Assembly: GCF_022698145.1 (NCBI RefSeq)
Contig: NZ_JALDAX010000011.1
Span: 248,001 to 312,000, forward strand
Direction: 5' to 3'
DNA length: 64,000 nt
Source of the DNA: Streptomyces spinosisporus
Lineage (GTDB): Bacteria > Actinomycetota > Actinomycetes > Streptomycetales > Streptomycetaceae
Made by a program: the position numbers and the translations under genes. The notes beneath the pieces were generated by a model. It was not told the origin of the DNA and searched no databases. It saw only the letters and a program-made list of their open reading frames with translations. Shown one piece after another: positions 6,012-14,952 of the stretch (position 1 is the stretch's first letter; each line of letters begins with the position of its first letter).

Positions 6012-8657
6012 ATGACATCGAGCAGCGCATCGCAGAGTGCCGCACAACCTGGCCCCCGCCGCCGTACGGTCATGGCGGCCGCCGGGGCCGGAGCCGTGGC
6101 CCTGTCCGTCGGTTCGCCCGGAACAAGCCCCGCCGCCGCGGTGACGAGCGCGGACGCCGAAGCGGCGGCCGTTTCCAGACCGCCGCGCCCGGGCACCGGC
6201 TGGCAGCGCTACGTCCAGGGGCCCGCGTCCCGGACGGTGCGGCCCGTACGAGTTCTCGGCTCGACCGGCGACGTACGCAATCCGCCGGCGCTGCTGAAGC
6301 CCGGCGGCGCCGCAACCACGCTGCGACGTCCGCAGCCGAGTCCCGCGCCGCGCTGGCCGGAGGGCACCACGGCCGAGGCGTCCTCGACCCACGCCGGCAA
6401 CAACGGCAATGACGGGCAGCCGCGCACCTACGACGCCGCCAACGCCATCGACGGCAACCCCGACACCTTCTGGAACGACGACACCCTGGCCGCCTTCCCG
6501 GACGTCCTGACCATCACCATGCCGGACGCCCGGCAGCTGTCCGGGATCACGGTGATCTCCAACAGTGACGGAGTGCCCACCGCCTTCACGGTCGACGCCT
6601 GGGTCAATGACGCCTGGAAGACCGTCGCAACAGTCACCGACAACGATGTCATCCAACGGGCCGTGCCCTTTGCCGCATCGGTGACGACGAACAGGGTGCG
6701 CATCACCGTGACCGCCGTGCAGGACACCTCGCGCGGGGCGTTCACCCGGATCAACGAGGTGTGGCCCGAGCCGGTCGAACCGGTCGTGGCGCCCAGCGTC
6801 ACGGTCGACTTCGGCAAGGTCGTCGTGGGCTACCCGCGCATCCGCTTCACCTCCGCCTCGGACAACTCGCCCGGTGTGCGCGTGGCGTTCTCCGAGACGC
6901 AGCAGTTCCTCACCGAACGCTCCGACTTCACCCGCTCCGACCAGTCCGGCGGCGCGGGCCGGGGAACCGACCAGTTCGCCGTACCGGCCAAGGGCGCCGA
7001 CTGGACCGACCACAAGGGCTTCCAGGCAGGCGACAAGGTCTACGCCGACGGACTCCACGGCTTTCGCTATCTGCGCATCGCCCTCGACGCCCTCGACTCC
7101 GACGCCCCGGCGGCCCAGCCCTGGGGGACGGTCGCGATCGACTCCGTCAGCCTGGACTTCACCGCGTACGTGGGTACGCCCGGCACCTACCGCGGTTGGT
7201 TCCTCTGCTCCGACGACGACCTCAACCGCTACTGGTACGGCGCCGCTTACACCAACGAACTCGTCACCGACACCTTCCGTCAGGACGACGTCGACCCGAG
7301 GAACGCCTGGAGCGCCTCACTGGAAGGCAAGCTCGTCCTGCATGACGGGGCGAAGCGCGACCGGGACCCGTACGTGGGCGATCTCGCCGTCTCCGCAAGG
7401 ACGTTGTACCTCACCCACGACGACACGGCGGCCGCCGCGCGCAACGTGCTCGCCGACCTCGCCGACCACCAGCGCGCCGACGGCTGGATACCACCGGCCT
7501 CCATCTCCTCCTACACACTCCCGCTGTTCGACTACCCCCTGTGGTGGGTGACCTGCAGCTGGGACTACGTGCTCTACACCGGGGACCGGGCCTACGCCGC
7601 CCAGTACTACCCCAACCTGCTCAAGGTGCTGGACACCTGGTACCCGAGCGTCACGGACGAGGCGGGGCTGCTGAGCAAGGGGCTCAACAACACCGGGGGA
7701 TACGGCGACTACGCCTTCCTGGGGCGCACCGGGAGAATCACCTACTACAACGCCCTGTACGTCCAGGCACTCAAGGACGCGGCCCAACTCGCCCGGCTGC
7801 TCGGGCACTCGGCGGACGCGACACGCTGGGCACAACGGGCCGACACGGTCACGGAGGCCATCAACACCCATCTGTGGGACGCCGCCGCGGGCGCCTACCT
7901 CGACTCCGCCACCGGGCCCGCTCGCCACGCACAGGACGGCAACGCGCTCGCCGTCACCGCGGGCATCGCCGACGCGGACCGCTCGGCGTCAGCCCTCGCC
8001 CATCTCGACGGGACCACCCAACTCCCGTACGGCAACGCGTTCATGGACAACGACACCCTCTTCGACGGCGCCTCCGAGCGCGTGTACGCCTTCACCTCGT
8101 ACCCCGAGATCGAGGCCCGCTTCATCGCCGGGCGCGCCGACTCCGCGCTCGACCAGATCCGGCGCACGTACGGCTGGATGGACAGCCACGACCCTGGCAT
8201 CACCAACTGGGAGGGCATCGGCCCCGACGGATCGCTCTACGAGGACGCCTACACCAGCATGGCCCACGGCTGGTCCACCGGAGTCCTGCCTGCGCTGACC
8301 CACCAACTCCTGGGCGCCAGGCCGACATCACCCGGCTACGCCACCTGGGAGGTGCGGCCGAACCCCGGCGACGTCGCCTGGGCACAGGGCCAACTCCCCA
8401 CCCCGCACGGTGCCTTGCGCGTCTCCTGGCAGAACACAGGGAACACCTTCCGGCTCGACGTCGACGTCCCCGACGGCACGCGGGCAACGGTCGCCCTGCC
8501 GGTGAACGGGCACCGGATGACGGTACGGTCCCGCAACCGCCTGCTGTGGGACGGACGCCACGCCTCGGACGGCAGGGCGAGCATCGTCGACGGGCGCGTC
8601 ACGATCCCGGGACTCGCGCCGGGAACGTACACCTTCACCGCTCGGCACACCGGCTGA
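6012..8657 (+). CDS. Tat-secreted GH78-like alpha-L-rhamnosidase with F5/8C module
   Basis: An 881-residue protein. The N-terminus carries a twin-arginine signal (PGPRRRTVMAAAGAGAVALS), so it should be exported folded. Residues of about 120-260 look like an F5/8 type C (CBM32-like) galactose-binding fold (DGNPDTFWNDDT, then INEVWPEP). The rest is an alpha/alpha six-hairpin glycosidase with beta-domains. The GH78 hallmark GAKRDRDPYVGDL is present, and WEGIG carries a candidate catalytic Glu, followed by the family's late segment AYTSMAHGWSTGVLP. GH78 enzymes release terminal alpha-L-rhamnose from plant pectin, glycosides or microbial polysaccharides. The start is supported by AGGAACGAGGTG upstream. 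A LacI-type operator precedes it and a strong terminator follows, so it is monocistronic. Confidence 0.87.
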   Translation: MTSSSASQSAAQPGPRRRTVMAAAGAGAVALSVGSPGTSPAAAVTSADAEAAAVSRPPRPGTGWQRYVQGPASRTVRPVRVLGSTGDVRNPPALLKPGGAATTLRRPQPSPAPRWPEGTTAEASSTHAGNNGNDGQPRTYDAANAIDGNPDTFWNDDTLAAFPDVLTITMPDARQLSGITVISNSDGVPTAFTVDAWVNDAWKTVATVTDNDVIQRAVPFAASVTTNRVRITVTAVQDTSRGAFTRINEVWPEPVEPVVAPSVTVDFGKVVVGYPRIRFTSASDNSPGVRVAFSETQQFLTERSDFTRSDQSGGAGRGTDQFAVPAKGADWTDHKGFQAGDKVYADGLHGFRYLRIALDALDSDAPAAQPWGTVAIDSVSLDFTAYVGTPGTYRGWFLCSDDDLNRYWYGAAYTNELVTDTFRQDDVDPRNAWSASLEGKLVLHDGAKRDRDPYVGDLAVSARTLYLTHDDTAAAARNVLADLADHQRADGWIPPASISSYTLPLFDYPLWWVTCSWDYVLYTGDRAYAAQYYPNLLKVLDTWYPSVTDEAGLLSKGLNNTGGYGDYAFLGRTGRITYYNALYVQALKDAAQLARLLGHSADATRWAQRADTVTEAINTHLWDAAAGAYLDSATGPARHAQDGNALAVTAGIADADRSASALAHLDGTTQLPYGNAFMDNDTLFDGASERVYAFTSYPEIEARFIAGRADSALDQIRRTYGWMDSHDPGITNWEGIGPDGSLYEDAYTSMAHGWSTGVLPALTHQLLGARPTSPGYATWEVRPNPGDVAWAQGQLPTPHGALRVSWQNTGNTFRLDVDVPDGTRATVALPVNGHRMTVRSRNRLLWDGRHASDGRASIVDGRVTIPGLAPGTYTFTARHTG

Positions 8658-8664
8658 GCGCGAG

Positions 8665-8701
8665 GCCCGGCCCGCCACGATTCAGGGGTGGCGGGCCGGG
8701 C
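8665..8701 (+). terminator. Strong terminator after the GH78-like gene
   Basis: A perfect 14-bp stem: GCCCGGCCCGCCAC (8665-8678) pairs with GTGGCGGGCCGGGC (8688-8701) across a 9-nt loop, starting 8 bp after the stop codon. Confidence 0.85.
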
Positions 8702-8796
8702 ACGTGATCGGCCGGAGGCCGTCGGGTGAGTCGTCCATGCCGGTCATGGGTACGCGGTCCGTCGGCGCTCGGGACGCGCGGCGGATGGGGAAGGTC

Positions 8797-9690
8797 ATGG
8801 CTGGGTTGCTGGGAAGGCGTGAGGGTGGGGCGCGGCGGCTGCGGGAGATGCTTCTTGGGGCGGGACCGGTCCTCGCGCCGGGGGCCTACGACGCGATGAG
8901 TGCGCTGCTCGTGGAGCAGGCGGGCTTCCCGGCCGTGTACATGACTGGGTTCGGTACGACCGCCTCGCTGCTTGGCCGGCCCGACATCGGTCTGCTCACC
9001 ATGAGTGAGATGACGGCTGCCGCCCGTCGCATCGTCTCGGCGGTCGACATCCCGGTGATCGCCGACGCCGACAACGGGTACGGCAACGCGATCAACGTCA
9101 TGCGGACCGTCCGCGAGTACGAGGCCGCCGGTGTCGCCGCGATCCACCTGGAGGACCAGACGTCCCCCAAGCGCTGCGGTCATATGGAGGGCAAGGAGGT
9201 CATCCCGGCGGGCACCATGGCCGGCAAGGTCGAGGCGGCCGTAGCAGCCCGGGAAGACCCCGACTTCGTGATCATCGCGCGCACCGACGCCCGCGCCGTG
9301 GAGGGTTTCGACGCCGCACTGGAGCGGGCCCGCCGCTACCGTGACGCCGGCGCCGACATGCTCTTCCTGGAGGCCCTCAGGACCGACGCCGAGATCGAGG
9401 CGGCAGCAGCCGCCTTCCCGGACACCCCACTGCTCTTCAACTGGGTCGAGGGCGGCAAGACCCCACCCACCAGCCTGGCCCGCCTCACCGAACTCGGCTA
9501 CCGCCTCGTCATCTTCCCCGTCTCCACCCTCCTCGCCGCCACCTCCGCCGTGCAAAAGGTCCTCGCCGAACTGGCCGAAGCGGGTACGCCGACGGACGCC
9601 GTACAGCCCATGCCCGCCCTGAACGACTTCTTCGCGACCGTGGGCCTACCGGACGTACTCGACCTGGGAAAGCGCTACGACCACGGCTGA
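8797..9690 (+). CDS. Isocitrate lyase/PEP mutase family enzyme
   Basis: A 297-residue enzyme of the PEP mutase/isocitrate lyase superfamily, Mg-dependent C-C or P-C bond lyases with a TIM barrel. Visible motifs are PGAYDAMSALLVEQAGF, the metal-binding DADNGYGN, and EDQTSPKRCGH, which holds the active-site loop Cys found in methylisocitrate lyases and carboxyvinyl-carboxyphosphonate mutases, followed by IARTDA. Relatives include 2-methylisocitrate lyase, oxaloacetate decarboxylase and phosphonate enzymes. No phosphonate or propionate genes are adjacent, so the substrate is open. I chose the ATG at 8797 because GGGGAAGG lies upstream. It is convergent with the AraC gene. Confidence 0.85.
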   Translation: MAGLLGRREGGARRLREMLLGAGPVLAPGAYDAMSALLVEQAGFPAVYMTGFGTTASLLGRPDIGLLTMSEMTAAARRIVSAVDIPVIADADNGYGNAINVMRTVREYEAAGVAAIHLEDQTSPKRCGHMEGKEVIPAGTMAGKVEAAVAAREDPDFVIIARTDARAVEGFDAALERARRYRDAGADMLFLEALRTDAEIEAAAAAFPDTPLLFNWVEGGKTPPTSLARLTELGYRLVIFPVSTLLAATSAVQKVLAELAEAGTPTDAVQPMPALNDFFATVGLPDVLDLGKRYDHG

Positions 9691-9747
9691 CAGCAACTCC
9701 CAACGGACGGTGGGACGAGGGCAGTTGATCGTCAATGTGGCTTCCGG

Positions 9748-10737
9748 CTACGACCTCGTGTGCAGCATCCGGTACGCGCCTGGTGCCATCCCGTGGGTGG
9801 TGCGGAAGAGCCGGGTGAAGTGTGCGGTGTCGGCGAAGCCCCAACGCGCGGCGATGGCGCTCACCGGGCGGTTGAGCAGCGTCACGTCGGTCAGGTCGCG
9901 CCGGCACTGTTCCAGCCGGCGTAGGCGGATCCATTCGGCGACCGTGCACTCCTCGGCCTCGAACAGCTTGTGCAGATAGCGCAGCGAGATGTGGTGGGCG
10001 TCGGCGACGGCGCGGGGCGAGAGGGCGGAGTTGCCCAGGTGGCTCTCCATGAAGGCATAGATCCGCTGCACCAGCGCCCGGTGATGCACCTTGTCCGGTA
10101 TCGAGGCGCGCCGGTCGAGCCGCCCCGCCAAGGCGGCGGTGAGCAGGTCGAGCACGGCGGACGAGATACGCACTGACTCCGCCGGGTCATAGGTGTCCTG
10201 TTCGGCGGCTATGCCTCGTAGCAGCGCCGATATCAGCGAGCCGGACCCCTCCTGCCCCGACAGTCGTACGGCCGTCAGCAGCGCGAGTTCGGACGATGGC
10301 AACGGAAGCTGCGTACGAGGCACCAACAGGGTCAGCACCTCTTGGTGCCCGCCGGCGGCCATCGCCACGTCCCTCGGCCTCTCCATGTCGGCGAGGGCGA
10401 AGTCACCCGGCCGCAGGGCGGCTTCGCGTCCGTCCTGCGCCACGACGTACAGCACGCCGTGGCGGAGAAGCTTGACTTCGTAGGCGTCCGTGTCGGCCCA
10501 GTGGAGGCGGCGGGGCGTCCGGTGGGCCTCGAGCGTGGTCCAGGCGGGGTCGGCGGTGATGGAGGCGGTGGTGATCGTGGCTGTGCCGAGATCCCTCGTG
10601 ACCGAGCGCGCCCGGAACCAGTCGTGGCCGCTGTGCGGGAATCTGATGTCGTGGCCGTGGTACCGGCGGGCGATGTGCTGCCAGTAGTCGTCTCGCTCCG
10701 CGGGGGACACGTCGTCGGTGCTGAATGAAACGCTCAC
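9748..10737 (-). CDS. AraC-family transcriptional regulator
   Basis: A 329-residue regulator. The first two-thirds look like the AraC-binding-like cupin domain (LHWADTDAYEVKLLRHGVLYVV...). The last 100 residues carry the double helix-turn-helix: SPRAVADAHHISLRYLHKLF, then the second motif ending GFADTAHFTRLFRTTHGMAPGAYR in part. This matches the group of Streptomyces AraC regulators that include AdpA-unrelated cupin-type activators. I chose the GTG at 10737 (V-S-V-S-F-S-T-D-D), preceded by GGAGGGAG; an upstream ATG at 10785 lacks such a site. Target genes are unknown; the cupin gene upstream on the same strand is separated by a terminator. Confidence 0.9.
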   Translation of the reverse strand: MSVSFSTDDVSPAERDDYWQHIARRYHGHDIRFPHSGHDWFRARSVTRDLGTATITTASITADPAWTTLEAHRTPRRLHWADTDAYEVKLLRHGVLYVVAQDGREAALRPGDFALADMERPRDVAMAAGGHQEVLTLLVPRTQLPLPSSELALLTAVRLSGQEGSGSLISALLRGIAAEQDTYDPAESVRISSAVLDLLTAALAGRLDRRASIPDKVHHRALVQRIYAFMESHLGNSALSPRAVADAHHISLRYLHKLFEAEECTVAEWIRLRRLEQCRRDLTDVTLLNRPVSAIAARWGFADTAHFTRLFRTTHGMAPGAYRMLHTRS

Positions 10738-10790
10738 CGCCGTCTCCCTCCGTTGCTCGTCGCGGGAATGTGGCTGCACATGCAAGCCTA

Positions 10791-10817
10791 GGCCGCCCGG
10801 TCAAGGGCCGGGCGGCC
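10791..10817 (-). terminator. Terminator between cupin and AraC genes
   Basis: GGCCGCCCGG (10791-10800) and CCGGGCGGCC (10808-10817) form a perfect 10-bp stem with a 7-nt loop. It lies between the cupin stop at 10873 and the AraC start at 10737, so it probably ends the cupin transcript. Confidence 0.75.
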
Positions 10818-10872
10818 GGACGGGTGTCCCGCCGGCGGGAGGACGAGGGGTGGGTATGGGCCTGCGAGCGCG

Positions 10873-11370
10873 TCAGGCCATCGGCGGGCCGAGGAGCTCG
10901 ACCCCGTAGGTGCGGGCGTGGCGGGCCATGGCCGCCGGGTCGGGGGGTTCCTCGGACGGGGGTGGGGGCGTGTGCCGAGCTGCCGGCCGACCGATGTCGC
11001 TGAAGAACGCCTCGAAGCCGCCGGGCACGCACAGGACGAGAACCCTGGCCGTAGGGGAATCCACGCGGAACGTGTGAGGGATGTTCCTTGGCAACCACAC
11101 GAAGGACCCCGCGGTTGCCGCGAGAACCTGGTCGTCCACCTGGCAGGTGAGCCGGCCTTCGAGCAGGTAGAGGGCCTCGTCCTCCCTGCGATGGACATGC
11201 AGAGGCGGCGACGAACCCTCGGGGAGCACCTCCTCGGCCACAGACATCTTCCCTCCGGTGCGCGCCGCCGGCGCTTTGACCAGCTTCAGGACGTCGAGAT
11301 ACCAGAGGGCCAGGCCGTCCTGCGGGCCGGCGACGAACGGGCTGGTAGCGGGTTGTGTGGTCTCGGTCAT
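10873..11370 (-). CDS. Cupin-domain protein
   Basis: A 165-residue cytoplasmic protein with a single cupin barrel. Motif 1 is visible as SPPLHVHRREDEALYLLEG (metal ligands His, His, Glu) and motif 2 as GSFVWLPRNIPHTFRV (third His). This is the quercetin-2,3-dioxygenase-like or ectoine-synthase-like single-cupin group; no signal peptide is present. The C-terminal 30 residues are Pro-rich and probably non-conserved. The start ATG has AAGGGAAGG upstream. A divergent gene of unknown function begins 215 bp away, so the space between probably holds two promoters. The substrate is not predictable. Confidence 0.85.
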   Translation of the reverse strand: MTETTQPATSPFVAGPQDGLALWYLDVLKLVKAPAARTGGKMSVAEEVLPEGSSPPLHVHRREDEALYLLEGRLTCQVDDQVLAATAGSFVWLPRNIPHTFRVDSPTARVLVLCVPGGFEAFFSDIGRPAARHTPPPPSEEPPDPAAMARHARTYGVELLGPPMA

Positions 11371-11584
11371 GCCCTTCCCTTCCCAAGGGGGACCGTCCGG
11401 GAGGACGTCACGACACGACGATCGCCTGCGACGGCAGGCTGAATCCTCGGCAACGCGTGCACACCGCTTGTCGGGGAGTGCACGGATGTGGGGGCAACTG
11501 GCCGATCACCGCCCACGGCCGCAGACCGAGGACCGTGTCAGTGCCTTCTGCAATGATCCCTCGGTCACCACACCGGGAGGGGTC

Positions 11585-12172
11585 ATGGGCATCGGTTACA
11601 AGACATCATGGCTTGCGGTGCAGGACGCGACGCCTGAGGACGTCTGTGACGCCCTCGGCCTGCGGCAGCGGCAGTACATGGACTGGACGAGCGGCACGCA
11701 TGCCGCCTATCGGTCGGGGGTCTTCGTCATCCGACCGGTACCCGCCTGGACGATCGCGCACGGCAGGATCCATCTTCCGCCGGAGATCGACCTCACCGAC
11801 CCGCGCTTTCCCGCATGGCTCGAAAGCATGAGCACGCGACTCGGTGACCTGCAGTTCTTCAAGAGCGACCGCATCGGTGAGGACCACGCCTGGGCCAGGG
11901 CCGAAGGCGGTGTGCTGACCCGCGCCTACTACTACAGCGGAACGCTCGGCGACGTACCTCTCCACCACGGCGAGCCCACAGCAGTGGAGAGGGAACTCGG
12001 TGTCGGACAGCGCTGGCTCGAAGACGGAAGGGAGGACGCCGAATGGGAGGCCTGGCACGGCGCCATGCCCAGTGAACGCCACGTCATGGACATCGCCCGG
12101 CGCTGGAGCCTGTGTCCCCTCGACATCGTGGACGAGAAGGTCACCTCGCGAGGGATCCACGGCTTACCGTGA
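11585..12172 (+). CDS. Protein of unknown function (195 aa)
   Basis: I do not recognise a family. The product is a soluble, aromatic-rich protein without signal peptide or membrane segment, with Trp-containing stretches such as MDWTSGTHAAY, RPVPAWTIAHG and RRWSLCPLDI. An internal HGEPTAVERELGVGQRW segment is polar and looks surface exposed. Coding potential is good: G/C in third positions, no in-frame stop, and GGGAGGGG just before the ATG at 11585. It may belong to the broad class of Streptomyces proteins thought to work in toxin-immunity or stress roles, but nothing here proves that. It is convergent with the coiled-coil/winged-helix gene. Confidence 0.75.
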   Translation: MGIGYKTSWLAVQDATPEDVCDALGLRQRQYMDWTSGTHAAYRSGVFVIRPVPAWTIAHGRIHLPPEIDLTDPRFPAWLESMSTRLGDLQFFKSDRIGEDHAWARAEGGVLTRAYYYSGTLGDVPLHHGEPTAVERELGVGQRWLEDGREDAEWEAWHGAMPSERHVMDIARRWSLCPLDIVDEKVTSRGIHGLP

Positions 12173-12237
12173 GGAGTTGAATCCCCATCAGCCCATGGAG
12201 CGTTGACCGACCGGTGCCGCGCGCCGTCGTGGCGTGG

Positions 12238-12849
12238 TCAAGCAGGCTGCTCGCCGGAGGTGGGTTGCTCCTCTGCGTCAGGGGCGGTGTAGAAGACGGA
12301 CGAGCCCTGCTTGGTGCGTTGGGCGTGGTTCTTGGCCACCAGGCCTTCGAGGGTGGTGCGTACGACGGTTGTTTTGATGGCGCGGTCGGGGTGTTGTTCC
12401 GCGAGGGCGGTGGTGACTTCTGCGGCGGAGCGGGGTTCGGTCTGGGCTGCGAGGTGTTCGCGGACCAGTTCGACGAGCGTGGGTCGGGGGGACGACGTGG
12501 CCGGCGCCTTGGCGGCGGTCTTCTTGGTGGTGCGCTTGCGTCCTGTTGTCGTGGTCTTCTTGGTCGCCGTCTGCTTGCCCGTGCCCGTTGCGGCCGCCTT
12601 CTTGCGGGGGGACGGGACGGTCGCGGCGGGTGCGGCGACAGGTTCGGCGGTGATGCCCAGGGCCTGCTGGATGTTCACCAGGACCGTGTGGTCGTGGCGC
12701 ACGGCGGCCAACTGCGCCTGCAGCGCCTCGATTTCACCGCTCAGGCGCTCCTGTTCCTTCAGGTTGCGCTCGAGGTCGCCGGCCACCTGGGCGCTGTACT
12801 GCGAGGTCAACTCTGTGGTGTCGGCAGTCGTTTCGGACACGGTGCTCAC
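12238..12849 (-). CDS. Coiled-coil/winged-helix protein with Lys-Thr-rich linker
   Basis: A 203-residue protein with three visible parts. Residues 1-65 form a probable coiled coil (DLERNLKEQERLSGEIEALQ). Residues 75-120 are a basic Lys/Thr/Ala-rich linker with repeated TKK, RKK and GRKR patches resembling the tails of actinobacterial HU-like proteins. Residues 125-195 look like a winged helix (LVELVREHLAAQTEPRSA...VVRTTLEGLVAKNHAQRT...SSVFYTA). It is probably a DNA-binding regulator or nucleoid-associated protein. I chose the GTG at 12849, with AAGGAAGG upstream. A low-GC region with an inverted repeat at 12902-12943 precedes it. Confidence 0.75.
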   Translation of the reverse strand: MSTVSETTADTTELTSQYSAQVAGDLERNLKEQERLSGEIEALQAQLAAVRHDHTVLVNIQQALGITAEPVAAPAATVPSPRKKAAATGTGKQTATKKTTTTGRKRTTKKTAAKAPATSSPRPTLVELVREHLAAQTEPRSAAEVTTALAEQHPDRAIKTTVVRTTLEGLVAKNHAQRTKQGSSVFYTAPDAEEQPTSGEQPA

Positions 12850-12901
12850 GCCCTTCCTTGAGGTCACCGTCGGCGAGCTGCGCGCCCGCGGCGTATGCGA
12901 A

Positions 12902-12943
12902 ATCTAACGTAGTCGCCTTACCGGCTGGTGGTACATGTTAGAT
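12902..12943 (-). promoter_or_regulatory. AT-richer promoter region with inverted repeat
   Basis: ATCTAAC (12902-12908) and GTTAGAT (12937-12943) form a widely spaced inverted repeat, 53 bp before the coiled-coil gene, in one of the lowest-GC spots of the window. This is probably its promoter or operator. Confidence 0.4.
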
Positions 12944-12985
12944 GTCGGTTACTGCCGCACAGCAATCCCCATGAGTGACCTGCAC

Positions 12986-13957
12986 CTACCCGAGCCAGGC
13001 CGCGACCTTGTCGGGATGGGCCTTGACCCACTTCTCCGCCGCCGCCTCCGGTGCCATCTTGTCGAGCGCGATGTATCTGGCGACCGTGTTCTGGTCGGCG
13101 TTGGTCCACTTGAAGTTCTTCACCAGGTCGTAGGCCGGGCTGCCGGACTTCGCGAACCTGCTGCTGACGATCTTGTCCAGGTCGAACACGGGATAGTCGC
13201 AGGCCACCTTGGCGGCTTCGGCGTCACATCCCGCGGTGTGCTCGGGCAGGGACACCTTCTTCAGCGGTACCTCGGACAGGAACCACTGCGGCTCGTAGAA
13301 GTAGCCGATCACCCACTTCTTGTGCTTCTCGGCGTCGCGGAAGGCCTGGATGAGCGCGGTCTCGCTGCCCGCGTACACCACGGTGAAGTTCAGCTTCAGG
13401 TTCTTCACCAGCGCCTCGTCGTTGGTCTGGTACGAGGCGTCACCGTCGAGGAGTTGGCCCTTGTCGCCCGACTCCGAGGTCCTGAAGTGCGAGGCGTACT
13501 TGTTGAGGTTCTTCCAGTCGGTGATGTCCGGGTACTTCTTCACGATCCACGGGGGCAGATACCAGCCGATGATGCCCTTGTTGCCGGTCGGCCCGAGATC
13601 GACGGCGGTCTTCTGCTCGGTGATGTACTTCTTTCTCAGGTTGTCGTGGCCCCAGTTCTCCAGGATGGCGTCGACCTCGCCCGTCTCGAACCCCTGCCAG
13701 CCGATCTCCGCCTTGAGATCCTTCTTGACGACCTTGCAGCCGAGCTCGTGCTCCGCGACATAGCCGACGACCGCCGCGTCCGCCTCGTAGCCGACCCACG
13801 GACTCACCGCCACATTGAACGTGCCGCACTTGCCCGAACCACCGCTCCCCGCCGCTGACTCCTCGCCGACCTTCGCGCCGCCGCAGGCCGTGAGGGTGAG
13901 ACCGAGTACGGCCGTTGCGGCCGCGCTGTGACGCCACACTGCTGTTCGCTCTGCCAT
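12986..13957 (-). CDS. Glycine-betaine/choline-type ABC binding lipoprotein
   Basis: A 323-residue lipoprotein (signal plus lipobox LTLTAC) of the OpuAC/ProX family, which binds quaternary ammonium compounds such as glycine betaine, choline or proline betaine in a cage of aromatic residues. The mature part has Trp/Tyr-rich stretches typical of the family (SPWVGYEADAAVVGYVAE, ENWGHDNLRKKY, IIGWYLPPWIVKKYPD). It is the last gene of an operon after a sulfatase and its maturation enzyme; no permease or ATPase is adjacent. That suggests capture of a sulfated or quaternary compound for another transporter. The start is fixed by AAGGAG before the ATG at 13957; an upstream ATG at 14060 overlapping the previous stop would disrupt the lipoprotein signal. 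Confidence 0.88.
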   Translation of the reverse strand: MAERTAVWRHSAAATAVLGLTLTACGGAKVGEESAAGSGGSGKCGTFNVAVSPWVGYEADAAVVGYVAEHELGCKVVKKDLKAEIGWQGFETGEVDAILENWGHDNLRKKYITEQKTAVDLGPTGNKGIIGWYLPPWIVKKYPDITDWKNLNKYASHFRTSESGDKGQLLDGDASYQTNDEALVKNLKLNFTVVYAGSETALIQAFRDAEKHKKWVIGYFYEPQWFLSEVPLKKVSLPEHTAGCDAEAAKVACDYPVFDLDKIVSSRFAKSGSPAYDLVKNFKWTNADQNTVARYIALDKMAPEAAAEKWVKAHPDKVAAWLG

Positions 13958-14020
13958 GGTCCTGCTCCTTGGGCGCACCGCGGGGCACGCCGTGGTCCGA
14001 GTGGTCGAGTCCTGCATCCC

Positions 14021-14044
14021 GTCGTGGATCGAGTCGTGGATCGA
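14021..14044. repeat. 12-bp tandem duplication between operon genes
   Basis: GTCGTGGATCGA occurs twice in tandem (14021-14032 and 14033-14044), in the gap between the FGE stop and the binding-protein start. Confidence 0.85.
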
Positions 14045-14055
14045 TGCGTGCGAGG

Positions 14056-14952
14056 TCATGTGGCGTCCATGGCGCACCGGAAGCCGACGTTGCCGGTCGC
14101 CGAATCCGGGAAGAGCGCCTGTCGCGCGGCGACCCGGTAGCGGCGGCAGTAGGACGCGTGGCACAGATAGGAGCCACCCTTGGTGACGCGCTCCTGTCCG
14201 CCGGGGGCCCGGGAGGGCGAGAAGGCGTCCTCGCACCATTCCCAGACGTTGCCGGTGGTGTTGTACAGGCCGAAGCCGTTGGGTTCGTAGGCGTCGACCG
14301 GACAGGTGCCGTACCAGCCGTCGGCGGTCGGGTGCCGGTCGGGGAAGTCGCCCTGCCAGACGTTCATGCGGGGGCGGCCGTCCGGCTCGAACTCGTCGCC
14401 CCAGGGGAACACCTTGCCGTGCAGTCCGCCGCGGGCGGCGCGTTCCCATTCCGCCTCGGTGGGCAGACGCTTGCCGGCCCAGGCGCAGTACGCGCGGGCG
14501 TCGTCCCAGTCGACATGGACGACGGGATGATCCGGCAGGTCCTCCCAACTGGAGTGCGGCCCGTGGGGCCGGCGCCAGTCGGCGCCCTCGACCTGCCGCC
14601 ACCAGGGCGCGTTCAGCACGCCCCGGGTCGGCGGGAAGTGGTCCGGGAGCAGACCGGCGAACACGAACGACCAGCCGATCCGTTCGGTGGAGGTGCGGTA
14701 TCCGGTCTCGGCGGCAAAGCGTGCGAACTGCGCGTTGGACACGGTGCAGGCGTCGATCCGGAACGCGTCGACGTACACCGTGCGTTGTGGGCCTTCGCCG
14801 TCGGCGGGGTAGGCGTGAGGATCCTCGCTGCCCATGAGGAACTCGCCGGCGGGGACGGTGACCATGCCCTCGGGTGTCGCCTGGGCGACGGCCGACGACT
14901 GGAGTTCGTGCCGGGCGGCGGTCCGTCCACCGGAGGGCGTGCAGCAGCTCAC
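14056..14952 (-). CDS. Formylglycine-generating enzyme (sulfatase maturation)
   Basis: A 298-residue copper-dependent oxidase that converts the CxPxR cysteine of type I sulfatases to formylglycine. The FGE fold is recognisable from VPAGEFLMGSED, HPVVHVDWDDARAYCAW, RLPTEAEWERAARGG, and the C-terminal GGSYLCHASYCRRYR, where C264 and C269 are the active-site pair (spacing matches the S. coelicolor enzyme). No signal peptide is seen, so it acts in the cytoplasm before export. The ATG overlaps the sulfatase stop codon (ATGA), a sign of translational coupling, and the encoded enzyme's probable client is that sulfatase (motif CSPTR). This co-localisation makes the assignment firm. Confidence 0.95.
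   Translation of the reverse strand: MSCCTPSGGRTAARHELQSSAVAQATPEGMVTVPAGEFLMGSEDPHAYPADGEGPQRTVYVDAFRIDACTVSNAQFARFAAETGYRTSTERIGWSFVFAGLLPDHFPPTRGVLNAPWWRQVEGADWRRPHGPHSSWEDLPDHPVVHVDWDDARAYCAWAGKRLPTEAEWERAARGGLHGKVFPWGDEFEPDGRPRMNVWQGDFPDRHPTADGWYGTCPVDAYEPNGFGLYNTTGNVWEWCEDAFSPSRAPGGQERVTKGGSYLCHASYCRRYRVAARQALFPDSATGNVGFRCAMDAT

Noticed and set aside
12986..14602. Extended 538-codon frame including the betaine-binding lipoprotein
   Set aside because: The part upstream of 13957 runs through the FGE gene in another frame. The lipoprotein signal and AAGGAG fix the start at 13957.
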